Notes: generated by a model not told the origin, from the letters alone. A DNA stretch of 64,000 bases from Kibdelosporangium sp. MJ126-NF4 (GCF_000826545.1 NZ_CDME01000015.1:698207-762206); one strand, 5' to 3'. Counted from the first letter of the stretch, positions 25,841 to 34,405 are shown. A program made the numbers and translations.

Positions 25841-27039
25841 AGCAGTGCCAGCCCTTCCTCGGCGATGCGCTCCACTTCGGTCATCGCCTCGGCGGTGTGC
25901 GCCTGCTCGAACAGGTCGCGCGCGGTCGTGTACCGCTCGGCCGCCGCCGGCTTCCGGTCGTCGACCAATGCCGTCCCGAGTTCACTGATCCTGGCGTACG
26001 CCTTGGCTTTCGCCTGCAGCAACGCGGCCTCTTCCCGCTGTCGCCGCCGCCTGTGGCGCAGCGCGAACCCGGCGAGTGCGCCGCCGCCGAGGATCACAGC
26101 CGATCCGCCCCACGCCAACGGGGTGTAGCGGGCGATCGTCGCCGCCGGGTCGTAGGTCTCCGGCTGCGGACGGCCGAAGGGCTTGCGACGGCTCAGTTCG
26201 CTCAGCCGCGTGACGATCGTTCCCACGCGGCCGTCGATCGTGCCGCCCTTGGAGAAGGTCCCGATCTCGTAGCGGCCGAAAGCGTAGTTCCGCGCCGAGT
26301 CCACCAGCTGCTGGTCCTTGCCCGCGGCCTCGGTCCAGTAGCCCTGTCCGACCAGGACGATGTCGTCGGGGAACTCCTTGGCCAACGCGGGCGCGTAGTC
26401 CACGAACGGCTCACCCGGCTTGAGCGCGGGCAGCGCCGCGACCCGCACGGTGAAGCCGGTCTTGTCCTTGATCGATTGGGTGGGCAGGGTGAACTTGTCG
26501 GCCCGGTCCGGTGCGTTGTAGACCGGGTTCTGCCGCAGCTTTCCGGCCAGGTCGGCGACTTGCGACGGCGTCGGAGTGCGCACTTCGTACGCCGGATAGG
26601 CCTGGCCGACCGGAGTGCGGTTGCCGTCACGGATCGACGCCAGCACCGGGCCCGTGATGTCCATGTAGGACGTTTGCTGTCGCAACTCGGTCGGGTTCGA
26701 CGGGCCCCACCGCGTGTACAGGCCCTCCACTGTGATCAGTCGCACCTTCTTGCTGTCCGCCCACTTCTTGAGCGGTTCGTACACCTTGTCGTAGTGCTCG
26801 TCGTAGTGCTTCTCGTCCTTGTAGCCGGTCGCGAAGGGCGCGATCAGCAGCTTCGTGTCCGGCTTCATCTCCCTGGCGACCAGCGAGAGGTCGATGTGCG
26901 TGACCACGCCGGGAGCCTGGTAGACCTGCTGGGTCTCCAGTGCTCTGATCGCCGCGGGAACGTCGAGCTTGGGCACGTCGGACGGCTGCAGTACGGCGAC
27001 GCCGAGGACAAGACCGATCAGTGGGACCACGGCCGACAC
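25837..27039 (-). CDS. membrane protein, N-terminal half of the split system
   Basis: A 400-residue protein homologous to residues 20-420 of the fused neighbour. It has an N-terminal helix (VVPLIGLVLGVAVL), two related extracytoplasmic modules each opening with a VY-x2-P motif (ETQQVYQAPG, RQNPVYNAPD), ALPALKPGEPFVDYAPAL and DIVLVGQGYW, then a membrane helix (AWGGSAVILGGGALAGF) and a charged cytosolic helical tail. The module pattern recalls TPM/Rv1476-type extracytoplasmic domains, but this is a weak similarity. GTG start; coupled to the next gene by ATGA. Confidence 0.8.
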   Translation of the reverse strand: MSAVVPLIGLVLGVAVLQPSDVPKLDVPAAIRALETQQVYQAPGVVTHIDLSLVAREMKPDTKLLIAPFATGYKDEKHYDEHYDKVYEPLKKWADSKKVRLITVEGLYTRWGPSNPTELRQQTSYMDITGPVLASIRDGNRTPVGQAYPAYEVRTPTPSQVADLAGKLRQNPVYNAPDRADKFTLPTQSIKDKTGFTVRVAALPALKPGEPFVDYAPALAKEFPDDIVLVGQGYWTEAAGKDQQLVDSARNYAFGRYEIGTFSKGGTIDGRVGTIVTRLSELSRRKPFGRPQPETYDPAATIARYTPLAWGGSAVILGGGALAGFALRHRRRRQREEAALLQAKAKAYARISELGTALVDDRKPAAAERYTTARDLFEQAHTAEAMTEVERIAEEGLALL

Positions 27040-27120
27040 TGTCCCATCATCGGCCCCGCCACGTGCGGCGATTGCCTCAATCGGGTGTCCGGCGGGTCAG
27101 CGGCCACATGCTGGCGGCGG

Positions 27121-29151
27121 TCACACGCGTCGGCCCAGTCGGCCCACGGCCAGGTGCACCAGGAAGGCCACCGCGAGGCAGACCGCGACGAGCCCGCCCG
27201 CGGCGAATGCGATCTCCCTGTTCGTCAGCTCGGTGGGCACGGCAGCGCGGCGTGGCACGGGGCCTGGGTAGTGCTTGGCCGTCTCCGCGTCGAAGGCCTG
27301 AACCAGCTCGCCGAGCCACACCGCGTAGTCGATTTTCGACCCACCGCTCAGAGTGGACATTTCGCTGTACGGAAGGGAAGCGTTCACATCATTGGCCAAC
27401 TGGGACGGGCCGTCCGGAACAGCCTTGAAGGCAAAGTCGGAATCGGCGCACACGTACCAGAACCTGGCCTCGAGGCTCTGGCTCAAGACCACCAGGTTGT
27501 CAGGTGTCAGTTCGGCGAGGCTGTCACAGTCCACCCGGTCCTCCGGCGGCATCTCGGGTGACAGGAAAGCCACCACGATCGGCCGATCACCGATCGTGCG
27601 ACGGACCACGTCCGGATCGACCGTCTGTGTCACTCCTGGTTGCACGTACACGGGGTCGCGCCGAAGCTCCTCGACGACTGCCCGTGTCGCGTTGGACGGT
27701 GTCTCCCCCTGGTCGAACGGCACAGCTACGCATGCGATCACACCGACCAACACACCACCGACGACCCATCGCGGTACGCCGAGGTACTTCTGCCGCCAGA
27801 GGATCCGCCTCGCCAGCCCTGGTTGCCGCCCGACTGTTGCGACTGTCGGCTCCGGCTGGTCGAGCGCATCCGAACTGAGTACGGACAAGCCGAAACGGGC
27901 CAGACCTTCGTCGGCAACGCGTTCCGCCTCGGCCATCGCGGCCGCGGTGGTCGCCTGCTCGAAGAGTTCACTCGCGGTCACGTGTCGTTCGGTCGCGTCC
28001 GCTCGCGGGCTCTCCTCGAGAACCGCTCCCAGTTCACTGATCGCCGCCTGCGCCCGCGCTCTCGCCGTCCGCAGCGCGGTCACCGCGCGCCTGCGCCGTC
28101 GAAGCAGCACCAGGCCACTGACCAACACACCACCGCCGAGGATCGCGGCCGATCCGCCCCACAGCAGCGGTGTGCTGCCGACGAGTGTGCGTCCGAGGTC
28201 GAAAGCCTGTGGCTGCGGGTCACCCAATGGCTTGTGACGGCCGAGGTCACCCAGTCGCCCGGTCAACTTCCGCACCACGCGATCGACTGTCGTGCCTCGG
28301 AAGAGAGTGACGCGCCGGTCATGGTTCATGGTGTAGTTGCGCGCCGACTCGAGGCGCTGCTGGTCCTTGCCCGCGATATCGATCCAGTGGCCCTGCGCCA
28401 CCAGGACGATGTCGTCGGGGAACTCCTTGGCCAACGCGGGCGCGTACTCCACGAACGGCTCACCCGGCTTCAGCGCGGGCAATGCCACGACCCGCAAGGA
28501 GAACCCGTACTTCTGCCGGATCGCCGCGACCGGCGTGGTGGCCCGGTCGGACCGGTCCGGCGCGTTGTACACCGGGTTCTGCCGCAGTTTCGCCACCAGG
28601 TTGGCAACTTGGTCCGAGGTGGGCGCGGACGTCGGATGAGTCGGGTACAAGCGGCTGTCGTGCCGGGCGGTGTCCTTCATGTAGCGAACCGATTCCAGCG
28701 CCGGGCCCGTGACGTCCATGTACGCCGTCACCTGCCGTAGCTCGGCCAGGTTTTCCGGACCTCCCACGTTGTCCAGGTGCAGGCCATCCACTGTGATCAG
28801 CCGCACGCTCCTGCTCCTGGCCCAGTCATCGAGTGGCTTGGTCACCTGTTTTTCGTATTCCAGGCTTGGTGTCGGCCCGGCGAACGGCGCGATCAGCAGT
28901 TTCATGTCCGGTGCCAGCTCACGCGTGACCGCGGCGACGTCGACGTTCGTCTCTGTCCCAGGCGCTTGGTAGACCTGGTGGGTCTCCAGCGCCGCGATCG
29001 CGGCGGGAACGTCGAGCCGGGGCGCTGGCGGGGCGTCGATGGGCTGCAGAACGGCAAGGCCGACGGCGAGACCGAGCACGGAGATCACCACCCACAGCGT
29101 GGCAGCGATCGTCCGCCCGGGTGACCGATTCCGGAAACCGGTAACAGCCAT
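27121..29151 (-). CDS. 676-residue fused paralogue of the split membrane system
   Basis: Combines both halves seen separately downstream: helix 16-36, extracytoplasmic modules at about 45-170 and 178-300 (ETHQVYQAPG, RQNPVYNAPD), helix 331-351, cytosolic coiled region 355-440, helix 461-478, a third module 485-640 (RRDPVYVQPG, IGDRPIVVAFL) and helix 648-670, ending at LGRRV. All three modules share the VY-x2-P motif and a hydrophobic strand, so the protein contains an internal triplication. Function unknown. Divergent from sdhC with 212 bp between. Confidence 0.85.
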   Translation of the reverse strand: MAVTGFRNRSPGRTIAATLWVVISVLGLAVGLAVLQPIDAPPAPRLDVPAAIAALETHQVYQAPGTETNVDVAAVTRELAPDMKLLIAPFAGPTPSLEYEKQVTKPLDDWARSRSVRLITVDGLHLDNVGGPENLAELRQVTAYMDVTGPALESVRYMKDTARHDSRLYPTHPTSAPTSDQVANLVAKLRQNPVYNAPDRSDRATTPVAAIRQKYGFSLRVVALPALKPGEPFVEYAPALAKEFPDDIVLVAQGHWIDIAGKDQQRLESARNYTMNHDRRVTLFRGTTVDRVVRKLTGRLGDLGRHKPLGDPQPQAFDLGRTLVGSTPLLWGGSAAILGGGVLVSGLVLLRRRRRAVTALRTARARAQAAISELGAVLEESPRADATERHVTASELFEQATTAAAMAEAERVADEGLARFGLSVLSSDALDQPEPTVATVGRQPGLARRILWRQKYLGVPRWVVGGVLVGVIACVAVPFDQGETPSNATRAVVEELRRDPVYVQPGVTQTVDPDVVRRTIGDRPIVVAFLSPEMPPEDRVDCDSLAELTPDNLVVLSQSLEARFWYVCADSDFAFKAVPDGPSQLANDVNASLPYSEMSTLSGGSKIDYAVWLGELVQAFDAETAKHYPGPVPRRAAVPTELTNREIAFAAGGLVAVCLAVAFLVHLAVGRLGRRV

Positions 29152-29363
29152 AGCCTCGGGCTACCGAAACGATGGCATCAGGGAATTCTGCGCCTGGCGC
29201 GACCGGCTCGACTGTTCGGTGTGTCACAGAGGCGAACCGCTGGTTGGGCCAGGTGTGGACGACCGGACTAGCATCCCTCGGGTCAAGGCCCGGTGGGTAA
29301 CCGTCCCGGTTGGACTCCCAGCCCATCCAGCCGGAGAACAGCGATGTTGGAGGCTCGAAGCCG

Positions 29364-29780
29364 ATGTCCGCCGAAGCCGCTGAGGTGTCGCGGCCCAGCC
29401 GACGCGGGACGCTGTACCGCGGTGACCCAGGTATGTGGTCATGGGTGGCACACCGCATCACGGGTGTGCTCACGTTCTTCTTCCTGTTCGCCCACGTGCT
29501 CGACACCGCGCTGGTCCGGGTGTCGCCGGAGGCCTACAACGAGGTCATCGAGACCTACAAGACGCCACTGGTCAACCTGATGGAGGTCGGCCTGGTCGGC
29601 GCGGTGCTCTACCACGCGCTCAACGGCGTGCGGGTGATGCTCGTGGACTTCTGGGCCAAGGGCCCGCGCTACCAGAAGCAGATGCTCTGGGGCATCCTCA
29701 CGGTCTGGCTGCTGGTGATGCTGCCCGGCGCCTACTTCATGATGGTCCGGACCGTCACCGAGATGTTCGGGGGCAAGTGA
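29364..29780 (+). CDS. sdhC: succinate dehydrogenase cytochrome b556 subunit
   Basis: A 138-residue membrane anchor of succinate dehydrogenase. Three helices are visible (ITGVLTFFFLFAHVLDTAL; LVGAVLYHALNGVRVML; LTVWLLVMLPGAYFMMV). His residues in FAHVLDT and YHALNG are the haem ligand candidates. ATG 29364 has GGAGG 12 nt upstream. TGATG overlap with sdhD. It anchors SdhAB and passes electrons to menaquinone. Confidence 0.95.
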   Translation: MSAEAAEVSRPSRRGTLYRGDPGMWSWVAHRITGVLTFFFLFAHVLDTALVRVSPEAYNEVIETYKTPLVNLMEVGLVGAVLYHALNGVRVMLVDFWAKGPRYQKQMLWGILTVWLLVMLPGAYFMMVRTVTEMFGGK

Positions 29781-30187
29781 TGACACTCGCTCTCGACAAG
29801 CCGCGCGCACCGCGCCGCCCGGCGGCCCGGCGCAACAACTGGGAGCTGGCCAGCTGGGTCTTCATGCGCGTGTCCGGTCTCGCGCTGCTGGTCCTCGTGC
29901 TCGGCCACCTGCTGATCATGAACATCCTCGACGGCGGTGTGCACCGGATCAACTGGGGCTTCGTCGCCGGTCGCTGGTCGTCGCCGTTCTGGCAGTTCTG
30001 GGACCTGTCCATGCTGTGGCTCGCCGAGATCCACGGCGGCAACGGCCTGCGCACGATCATCAACGACTACGCCCGCAAGGACGCCACCCGGTTCTGGCTC
30101 AAGGTCCTGCTCTACGTCTCGATGGTGCTGATCCTCGCGCTCGGCACGTTCGTGATCTTCACGTTCGACCCGAACTTCGACGCCTGA
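29780..30187 (+). CDS. sdhD: succinate dehydrogenase hydrophobic membrane anchor
   Basis: A 135-residue second membrane subunit with three helices (LALLVLVLGHLLIMNIL; MLWLAEIHGGNGLRTII; LLYVSMVLILALGTFVIF). The His in LGHLL is the likely haem ligand and HGGNGLR the conserved quinone-side loop. ATG shares a base with the sdhC stop. Part of sdhCDAB. Confidence 0.95.
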   Translation: MTLALDKPRAPRRPAARRNNWELASWVFMRVSGLALLVLVLGHLLIMNILDGGVHRINWGFVAGRWSSPFWQFWDLSMLWLAEIHGGNGLRTIINDYARKDATRFWLKVLLYVSMVLILALGTFVIFTFDPNFDA

Positions 30188-30219
30188 TCCGCCCCCACCA
30201 CATCGAAGGCCGATAGCGA

Positions 30220-31974
30220 ATGCAGTTCCACAAGTACGACGTGGTGATCGTCGGTGCCGGTGGCGCCGGTATGCGCGCCGCGATCGAATCCGGCCAGCGG
30301 GCCAGGACCGCTGTGCTCACCAAGCTCTACCCCACGCGTTCGCACACCGGCGCGGCGCAGGGCGGCATGTGTGCCGCGCTGGCCAACGTCGAGGAGGACA
30401 ACTGGGAGTGGCACACCTTCGACACCATCAAGGGTGGCGACTATCTCGTAGACCAGGACGCGGCGGAGATCATGGCCAAGGAGGCCATCGACGCCGTGCT
30501 CGACCTGGAGAAGATGGGCCTGCCGTTCAACCGCACGCCGGAAGGCAAGATCGACCAGCGGCGCTTCGGCGGGCACACGCGTAACCACGGTGAGGCCGCC
30601 GTGCGTCGAGCCTGTTACGCGGCCGACCGCACCGGCCACATGATCCTGCAGACGCTGTACCAGAACTGCGTCAAGCACGGCATCGAGTTCTTCAACGAGT
30701 TCTACGTGCTCGATATCTGCCTGACCCCGGACGCCAACGGCGAACCGGTGTGCACCGGCGCGATCGCGTACGAGCTGGCCACCGGCGAGATCCACGTCTT
30801 CCAGGCCAAGTCTGTCGTGTTCGCGACGGGCGGCTTCGGCAAGGTCTTCAAGACCACGTCGAACGCGCACACCCTGACCGGCGACGGCATGGGCATCATC
30901 TTCCGCAAGGGCCTTCCCCTTGAGGACATGGAGTTCTACCAGTTCCACCCGACCGGCCTCGCCGGACTGGGCATCCTGCTGACCGAGGGCGCACGGGGTG
31001 AGGGCGCGATCCTGCGCAACGCCTCGGGCGAGCGGTTCATGGAACGCTACGCACCGACCATCAAGGACCTGGCGCCGCGGGACATCGTGGCCCGGTCGAT
31101 GGCGCTTGAGGTGCTGGAAGGCCGCGGTGCCGGGCCGAACAAGGACTACGTGCTGCTGGACTGCACGCACCTCGGCGCCGAGGTCCTGGAGACCAAGCTG
31201 CCGGACATCACCGAGTTCGCCCGCACGTACCTCGCGGTCGACCCGGTGAAGGAGCCGGTACCGGTGTACCCGACCGCGCACTACGCGATGGGCGGCATCC
31301 CGACCAACATCCACGCGGAAGTGTTGCGGGACAACGACCACGTCATTCCCGGCCTGTACGCGGCGGGCGAGTGCGCGTGCGTGTCGGTGCACGGCGCCAA
31401 CCGGCTCGGCACGAACTCGCTGCTGGACATCAACGTCTTCGGCCGTCGCGCCGGGATCGCCGCGGCCGAGTACGCCAACGCCCACGAGCACGTCGACCTG
31501 CCGGAGACCCCGACGCAGTTCGTTGAGGACCAGCTGGCGCTGGTGCTGTCCGAGCACGGCAGTGAGCACGTCGCGGACATCCGCACCGAGCTGCAGGCCA
31601 CAATGGACGCCAACGCGTCGGTGTACCGCACCGAGGACACGCTCAAGCAGGCGCTGCACGACGTGCAGGCGCTGAAGTCCCGGTACGCGCACATCACCGT
31701 GCAGGACAAGGGCAAGCGCTACAACACGGACCTGCTCGAAGCGATCGAGCTCGGCTTCCTGCTCGAACTGGCCGAGATCCTGGTCGTCGGCGCGTTGAAC
31801 CGCAAGGAATCCCGTGGTGGGCACGCCCGCGAGGACTACCCGAACCGGGACGACACGAACTACATGCGCCACACCATGGCGTACAAGGAGGGTGAGTCGT
31901 TGACCGCGGACATCCGCCTCGACTACAAACCCGTGACCTTTACCCGGTACAAGCCGATGGAGCGCAAGTACTGA
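30220..31974 (+). CDS. sdhA: succinate dehydrogenase flavoprotein subunit
   Basis: A 584-residue flavoprotein that oxidises succinate to fumarate in the citric acid cycle. The N-terminal FAD fold (VVIVGAGGAGMRAAI), the covalent-FAD His in RSHTGAAQGGM, the active-site QFHPTGLAG and HGANRLGTNSLLD segments and a family-typical length are all present. ATG 30220 has GAAGG upstream. TGATG overlap with sdhB. Confidence 0.97.
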   Translation: MQFHKYDVVIVGAGGAGMRAAIESGQRARTAVLTKLYPTRSHTGAAQGGMCAALANVEEDNWEWHTFDTIKGGDYLVDQDAAEIMAKEAIDAVLDLEKMGLPFNRTPEGKIDQRRFGGHTRNHGEAAVRRACYAADRTGHMILQTLYQNCVKHGIEFFNEFYVLDICLTPDANGEPVCTGAIAYELATGEIHVFQAKSVVFATGGFGKVFKTTSNAHTLTGDGMGIIFRKGLPLEDMEFYQFHPTGLAGLGILLTEGARGEGAILRNASGERFMERYAPTIKDLAPRDIVARSMALEVLEGRGAGPNKDYVLLDCTHLGAEVLETKLPDITEFARTYLAVDPVKEPVPVYPTAHYAMGGIPTNIHAEVLRDNDHVIPGLYAAGECACVSVHGANRLGTNSLLDINVFGRRAGIAAAEYANAHEHVDLPETPTQFVEDQLALVLSEHGSEHVADIRTELQATMDANASVYRTEDTLKQALHDVQALKSRYAHITVQDKGKRYNTDLLEAIELGFLLELAEILVVGALNRKESRGGHAREDYPNRDDTNYMRHTMAYKEGESLTADIRLDYKPVTFTRYKPMERKY

Positions 31975-32762
31975 TGACTGCCACAGTTGAGTCGGGCACA
32001 GTCGTGACGGGGACCCGCCGTGAGGTTCCCGTGGTCCCCGAGGACGCGGTCCTGGTAGCGCTGAAGATCCTGCGCTTCAACCCCGAGGTCGACGACGAGC
32101 CACACTGGGAGACCTACGACATCCCGGCCCTGCCGACGGACCGCGTGCTGAACCTGCTGCACTACGTGAAGTGGTACATCGACGGCACGCTGACGTTCCG
32201 CCGTTCCTGCGCGCACGGCATCTGCGGCTCGGACGCGATGCAGATCAACGGCATCAACCGGCTCGCGTGCAAGGTGCTGGTGAAGGATCTGCTGGCGCGC
32301 AAGGGAAAGCAGACCACCATCTCGCTCGCGCCGATCAAGGGCCTTGTCGCACGCAAGGATCTCCTCGTCGACATGGAGCCGTTCTTCGAGGCGTTCCGCG
32401 CGGTGAAGCCGTACCTGATCACCTACGGCAACGAGCCGACGCGGGAACGGATCCAGTCGGCGGCCGACCGCGAGCGCTTCGACGACACGACCAAGTGCAT
32501 CCTGTGCGCCTGCTGTACGACCTCGTGCCCGGTGTACTGGAGCGACGGCTCGTACTTCGGGCCCGCCGCGATCGTCAACGCGCACCGGTTCATCTTCGAC
32601 AGCCGCGACGAGGGCGCGGGCGACCGGCTCGACATCCTCAACGACACCGAGGGCGTCTGGCGCTGCCGCACCACGTTCAACTGCACGGACGCCTGCCCGC
32701 GTGGCATCCAGGTCACGAAGGCGATCCAGGAGGTCAAGCGCGCACTGCTGTTCCGTCGCTGA
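31974..32762 (+). CDS. sdhB: succinate dehydrogenase iron-sulfur subunit
   Basis: A 262-residue iron-sulfur subunit carrying electrons from FAD to the membrane. The [2Fe-2S] ligands are in RRSCAHGICGSDAM; the [4Fe-4S] and [3Fe-4S] ligands are in CILCACCTTSCPVYW and CTDACPRGI. It closes the sdhCDAB operon, and the vapBC operator begins 2 bp after its stop. Confidence 0.97.
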   Translation: MTATVESGTVVTGTRREVPVVPEDAVLVALKILRFNPEVDDEPHWETYDIPALPTDRVLNLLHYVKWYIDGTLTFRRSCAHGICGSDAMQINGINRLACKVLVKDLLARKGKQTTISLAPIKGLVARKDLLVDMEPFFEAFRAVKPYLITYGNEPTRERIQSAADRERFDDTTKCILCACCTTSCPVYWSDGSYFGPAAIVNAHRFIFDSRDEGAGDRLDILNDTEGVWRCRTTFNCTDACPRGIQVTKAIQEVKRALLFRR

Positions 32763-32764
32763 GT

Positions 32765-32798
32765 TGAGTAAGAGGTAGGAAAGTAATACTCTTACTCA
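32765..32798. promoter_or_regulatory. operator dyad and promoter of the VapBC module
   Basis: A perfect 10-bp inverted repeat, TGAGTAAGAG (32765-32774) and CTCTTACTCA (32789-32798), spaced by 14 bp and ending 1 bp before the antitoxin ATG. TAATAC (32784-32789) in the spacer can be a -10, giving a near-leaderless mRNA. The placement is that of an autoregulatory operator bound by the VapB/VapC complex. Confidence 0.75.
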
Positions 32799-32799
32799 C

Positions 32800-33033
32800 A
32801 TGAGCGGGAAGCTGACATCCAAGGGGCAGGTGACCATCCCGATCGCGGTTCGGGAGGAGCTTGGCCTGCGCCCCGGCGACGAGGTGGACTTCATCGTCGA
32901 GGACGGCTCAGCCAGGATCGTCCGAGCAGCTTCGAACGGCACGCGTGGTCATCGGATCGTGACGCGACTGCGCAACCGCGGCGACGTTCCGATGACCACC
33001 GACGAGATCATGGCCCTGACGCGTGGCGACTGA
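32800..33033 (+). CDS. AbrB/MazE-fold antitoxin (VapB-type)
   Basis: A 77-residue antitoxin. The N-terminal swapped-hairpin DNA-binding domain is complete (KLTSKGQVTIPIAVREELG, RPGDEVDF); the C-terminus (VPMTTDEIMALTRGD) is the expected flexible toxin-binding tail. It neutralises the PIN toxin encoded by the overlapping gene (11-bp overlap) and likely represses its own operator. Confidence 0.92.
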   Translation: MSGKLTSKGQVTIPIAVREELGLRPGDEVDFIVEDGSARIVRAASNGTRGHRIVTRLRNRGDVPMTTDEIMALTRGD

Positions 33034-33436
33034 GCGAACCCTGGTCGACTCGAACGTCCTGATCGACCTGCTGACCGAAGACCCGAACTGGTTCGACTGG
33101 TCGTCGGCCGCCCTCACAGCGGCGGCCGACGACGGTCTGCTGGTCATCAATCCGCTCGTCTACGCGGAGGTCTCCATTCGGTTCAGCACCATCGAGGATC
33201 TCGACGACGCGCTGCCGCCGGACGACTTCATCCGCACACCCCTGCCGTGGTCGGCCGCCTTTCTGGCTGGAAAGAGCTTCACCGACTACCGGCACCGGGG
33301 TGGCACCAGGACATCCCCGTTGCCCGATTTCTACATCGGTGCGCACGCCGCAGTCGCGAAGTTCCGCCTACTCACTCGGGATGCCGCCCACTACCGCACC
33401 TACTACCCCACTGTCGACCTCATCTGCCCGAGCTGA
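33023..33436 (+). CDS. PIN-domain toxin (VapC-type)
   Basis: A 137-residue PIN-domain ribonuclease. Metal-binding acids are visible: Asp in TLVDSNVLIDLL, Glu in VYAEVSIRF, and Asp in PLPDFYIGAHA. GTG start overlaps the antitoxin gene. It would cleave specific RNA when free of antitoxin; the target is unknown. Confidence 0.92.
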   Translation: MATERTLVDSNVLIDLLTEDPNWFDWSSAALTAAADDGLLVINPLVYAEVSIRFSTIEDLDDALPPDDFIRTPLPWSAAFLAGKSFTDYRHRGGTRTSPLPDFYIGAHAAVAKFRLLTRDAAHYRTYYPTVDLICPS

Positions 33437-33635
33437 CCTACGTCAATCCGTAGCAACGGCCCCTCGCGTCGGCGGGCAGGGTTCCGTCACAGTCGGGCGG
33501 TCGGCCGATCGTGTGGGTGCCGGTCGTGGTTGGGGTGGTGTGCGCGGGTTCCGGCTGGAAGACGGCCGTCGCGCGTAAGAGCGCAAGAGCGCAAGGCGTG
33601 TGGCTTGCGCGCGCAAACGCGCAGGGGTGTGGTTC
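33437..33635 (+). repeat. GCGCAAG-rich flank of composite repeat copy 2
   Basis: No gene. From about 33567 to 33625 the sequence is a run of GCGCAAG/GCGCGCAAAC-type words (GCGTAAGAGCGCAAGAGCGC), the same vocabulary as the tandem units before copy 1 and the mirrored run after copy 3. It directly precedes the copy 2 hairpin. Confidence 0.6.
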
Positions 33636-33785
33636 GTGGGGTGTCCCTCCCGTATGGCCTGGGCGTAGCCATACCATGGCGTGTCGGGAGGTCGGCCTAC
33701 GCAAACCGACCCACAGCGCAGGCCCTACCGACCTCCCGGCACGCCGTGGTTTCCTTTGGCAGGACATACGGGAGGGGCGCCCCGC
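33636..33785 (+). repeat. 150-nt hairpin, composite repeat copy 2
   Basis: Outer arms 33636-33661 and 33760-33785 (core CCCTCCCGTATGGCC), internal loop GGCGTAGCC opposite CCTTTGG, and an inner stem of 25 positions (ATACCATGGCGTGTC... with ...GCACGCCGTGGTTT). Relative to copy 1, three inner-stem positions are changed on both sides so that pairing is kept. The loop keeps CAAACCGACCC and CAGCGC. It is not coding. Confidence 0.9.
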
Positions 33786-33883
33786 GCCCCCCACTCGACC
33801 CAGGAAGCCACGTGGGTTAAGCGAACCGGCTCGGCGAACAGAGTTGTTTGTGTCCCCTCTTGGCGGCCTGCCCGCCGGCGAGG
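33786..33883 (+). repeat. tail module of composite repeat copy 2
   Basis: Contains CGACCCAGGAAGCCACGTGG and GTTAAGCGAACCGG, ending CCTCTTGGCGGCCTGCC then CGCCGGCGAGG. Copy 3 carries the same module on the opposite strand with about four of five bases identical by eye. No ORF with actinomycete codon bias was found in it. Confidence 0.75.
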
Positions 33884-34158
33884 CATCTGTGTCTTTCTCT
33901 TTCCCCCGGTGACACGCGACCGACTGGCCGACTGTGACCGAAACCTTGGTTCCACGCCCCATAAGACAGTCCCCCGCCCAACCCGGGGGGCGTCCCTGCT
34001 CCAGTCTACCGGCAATAACCCCTGGTCAACGGGCTACCAGCGAGTTGTGGACAACGAGATTCGCCGATGATCCCTTCGCCTCAGGGACGAGCCTGTGATG
34101 CCCGCCGTGTCGGGCTCGTTCCCGACACTCGAGTTTGCTCGTGGCACAAAGAGAATGT
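33884..34158. other. spacer between the two facing repeat copies
   Basis: 275 bp with no recognisable gene. It is flanked by the tail modules of copies 2 and 3, which point at each other. A C-rich/G-rich pair (CCCGCCCAACCCGGGGGGCG, around 33972) could fold. No terminal repeats or target-site duplication could be identified. Confidence 0.5.
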
Positions 34159-34253
34159 CCTCGCCGGACGGCAGGCCTCCAAGAGGGAAACCAACCCATG
34201 GTCCGCCCACCCGGTTGGCTCAGCCCACGTGACTTCCCGGGTCCAGTGAGGGC
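34159..34253 (-). repeat. tail module of composite repeat copy 3
   Basis: On the minus strand it reads GACCCGGGAAGTCACGTGGG, AACCGG and CCTCTTGGAGGCCTGCC with CCGGCGAGG at the end, matching the copy 2 tail in order and spacing. Confidence 0.75.
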
Positions 34254-34405
34254 GTGGTCGGTCCCCTCCCGTATGACCTGCCAAAGGAAACCACGACGTG
34301 CCGGGAGGTCGGTATCGCCTGCGCTGTGGGTTGGTTTGCGTAGGCCGACCTCCCGACACGCCGTGGTATGGCTGCGCCCAGGCCATACGGGAGGAAACCA
34401 ACCAC
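34254..34405 (-). repeat. 152-nt hairpin, composite repeat copy 3
   Basis: Arms 34254-34280 and 34379-34405. Read on the minus strand it has the same order as copies 1 and 2: CCTCCCGTATGGCCTG outer stem, GGCGCAGCC internal loop, ATACCACGGCGTGTC inner stem and CAAACCAACCC loop. The outer stem's distal third differs from copies 1 and 2 but still pairs, with some G-U. Confidence 0.9.

Noticed and set aside
29244..29274. TTGGGC and TAGCAT as the sdhC promoter
   Set aside because: 19-nt spacing and weak -35; not strong enough to list as a feature.
33884..34158. Insertion sequence between the facing repeats
   Set aside because: No transposase frame and no target duplication found.
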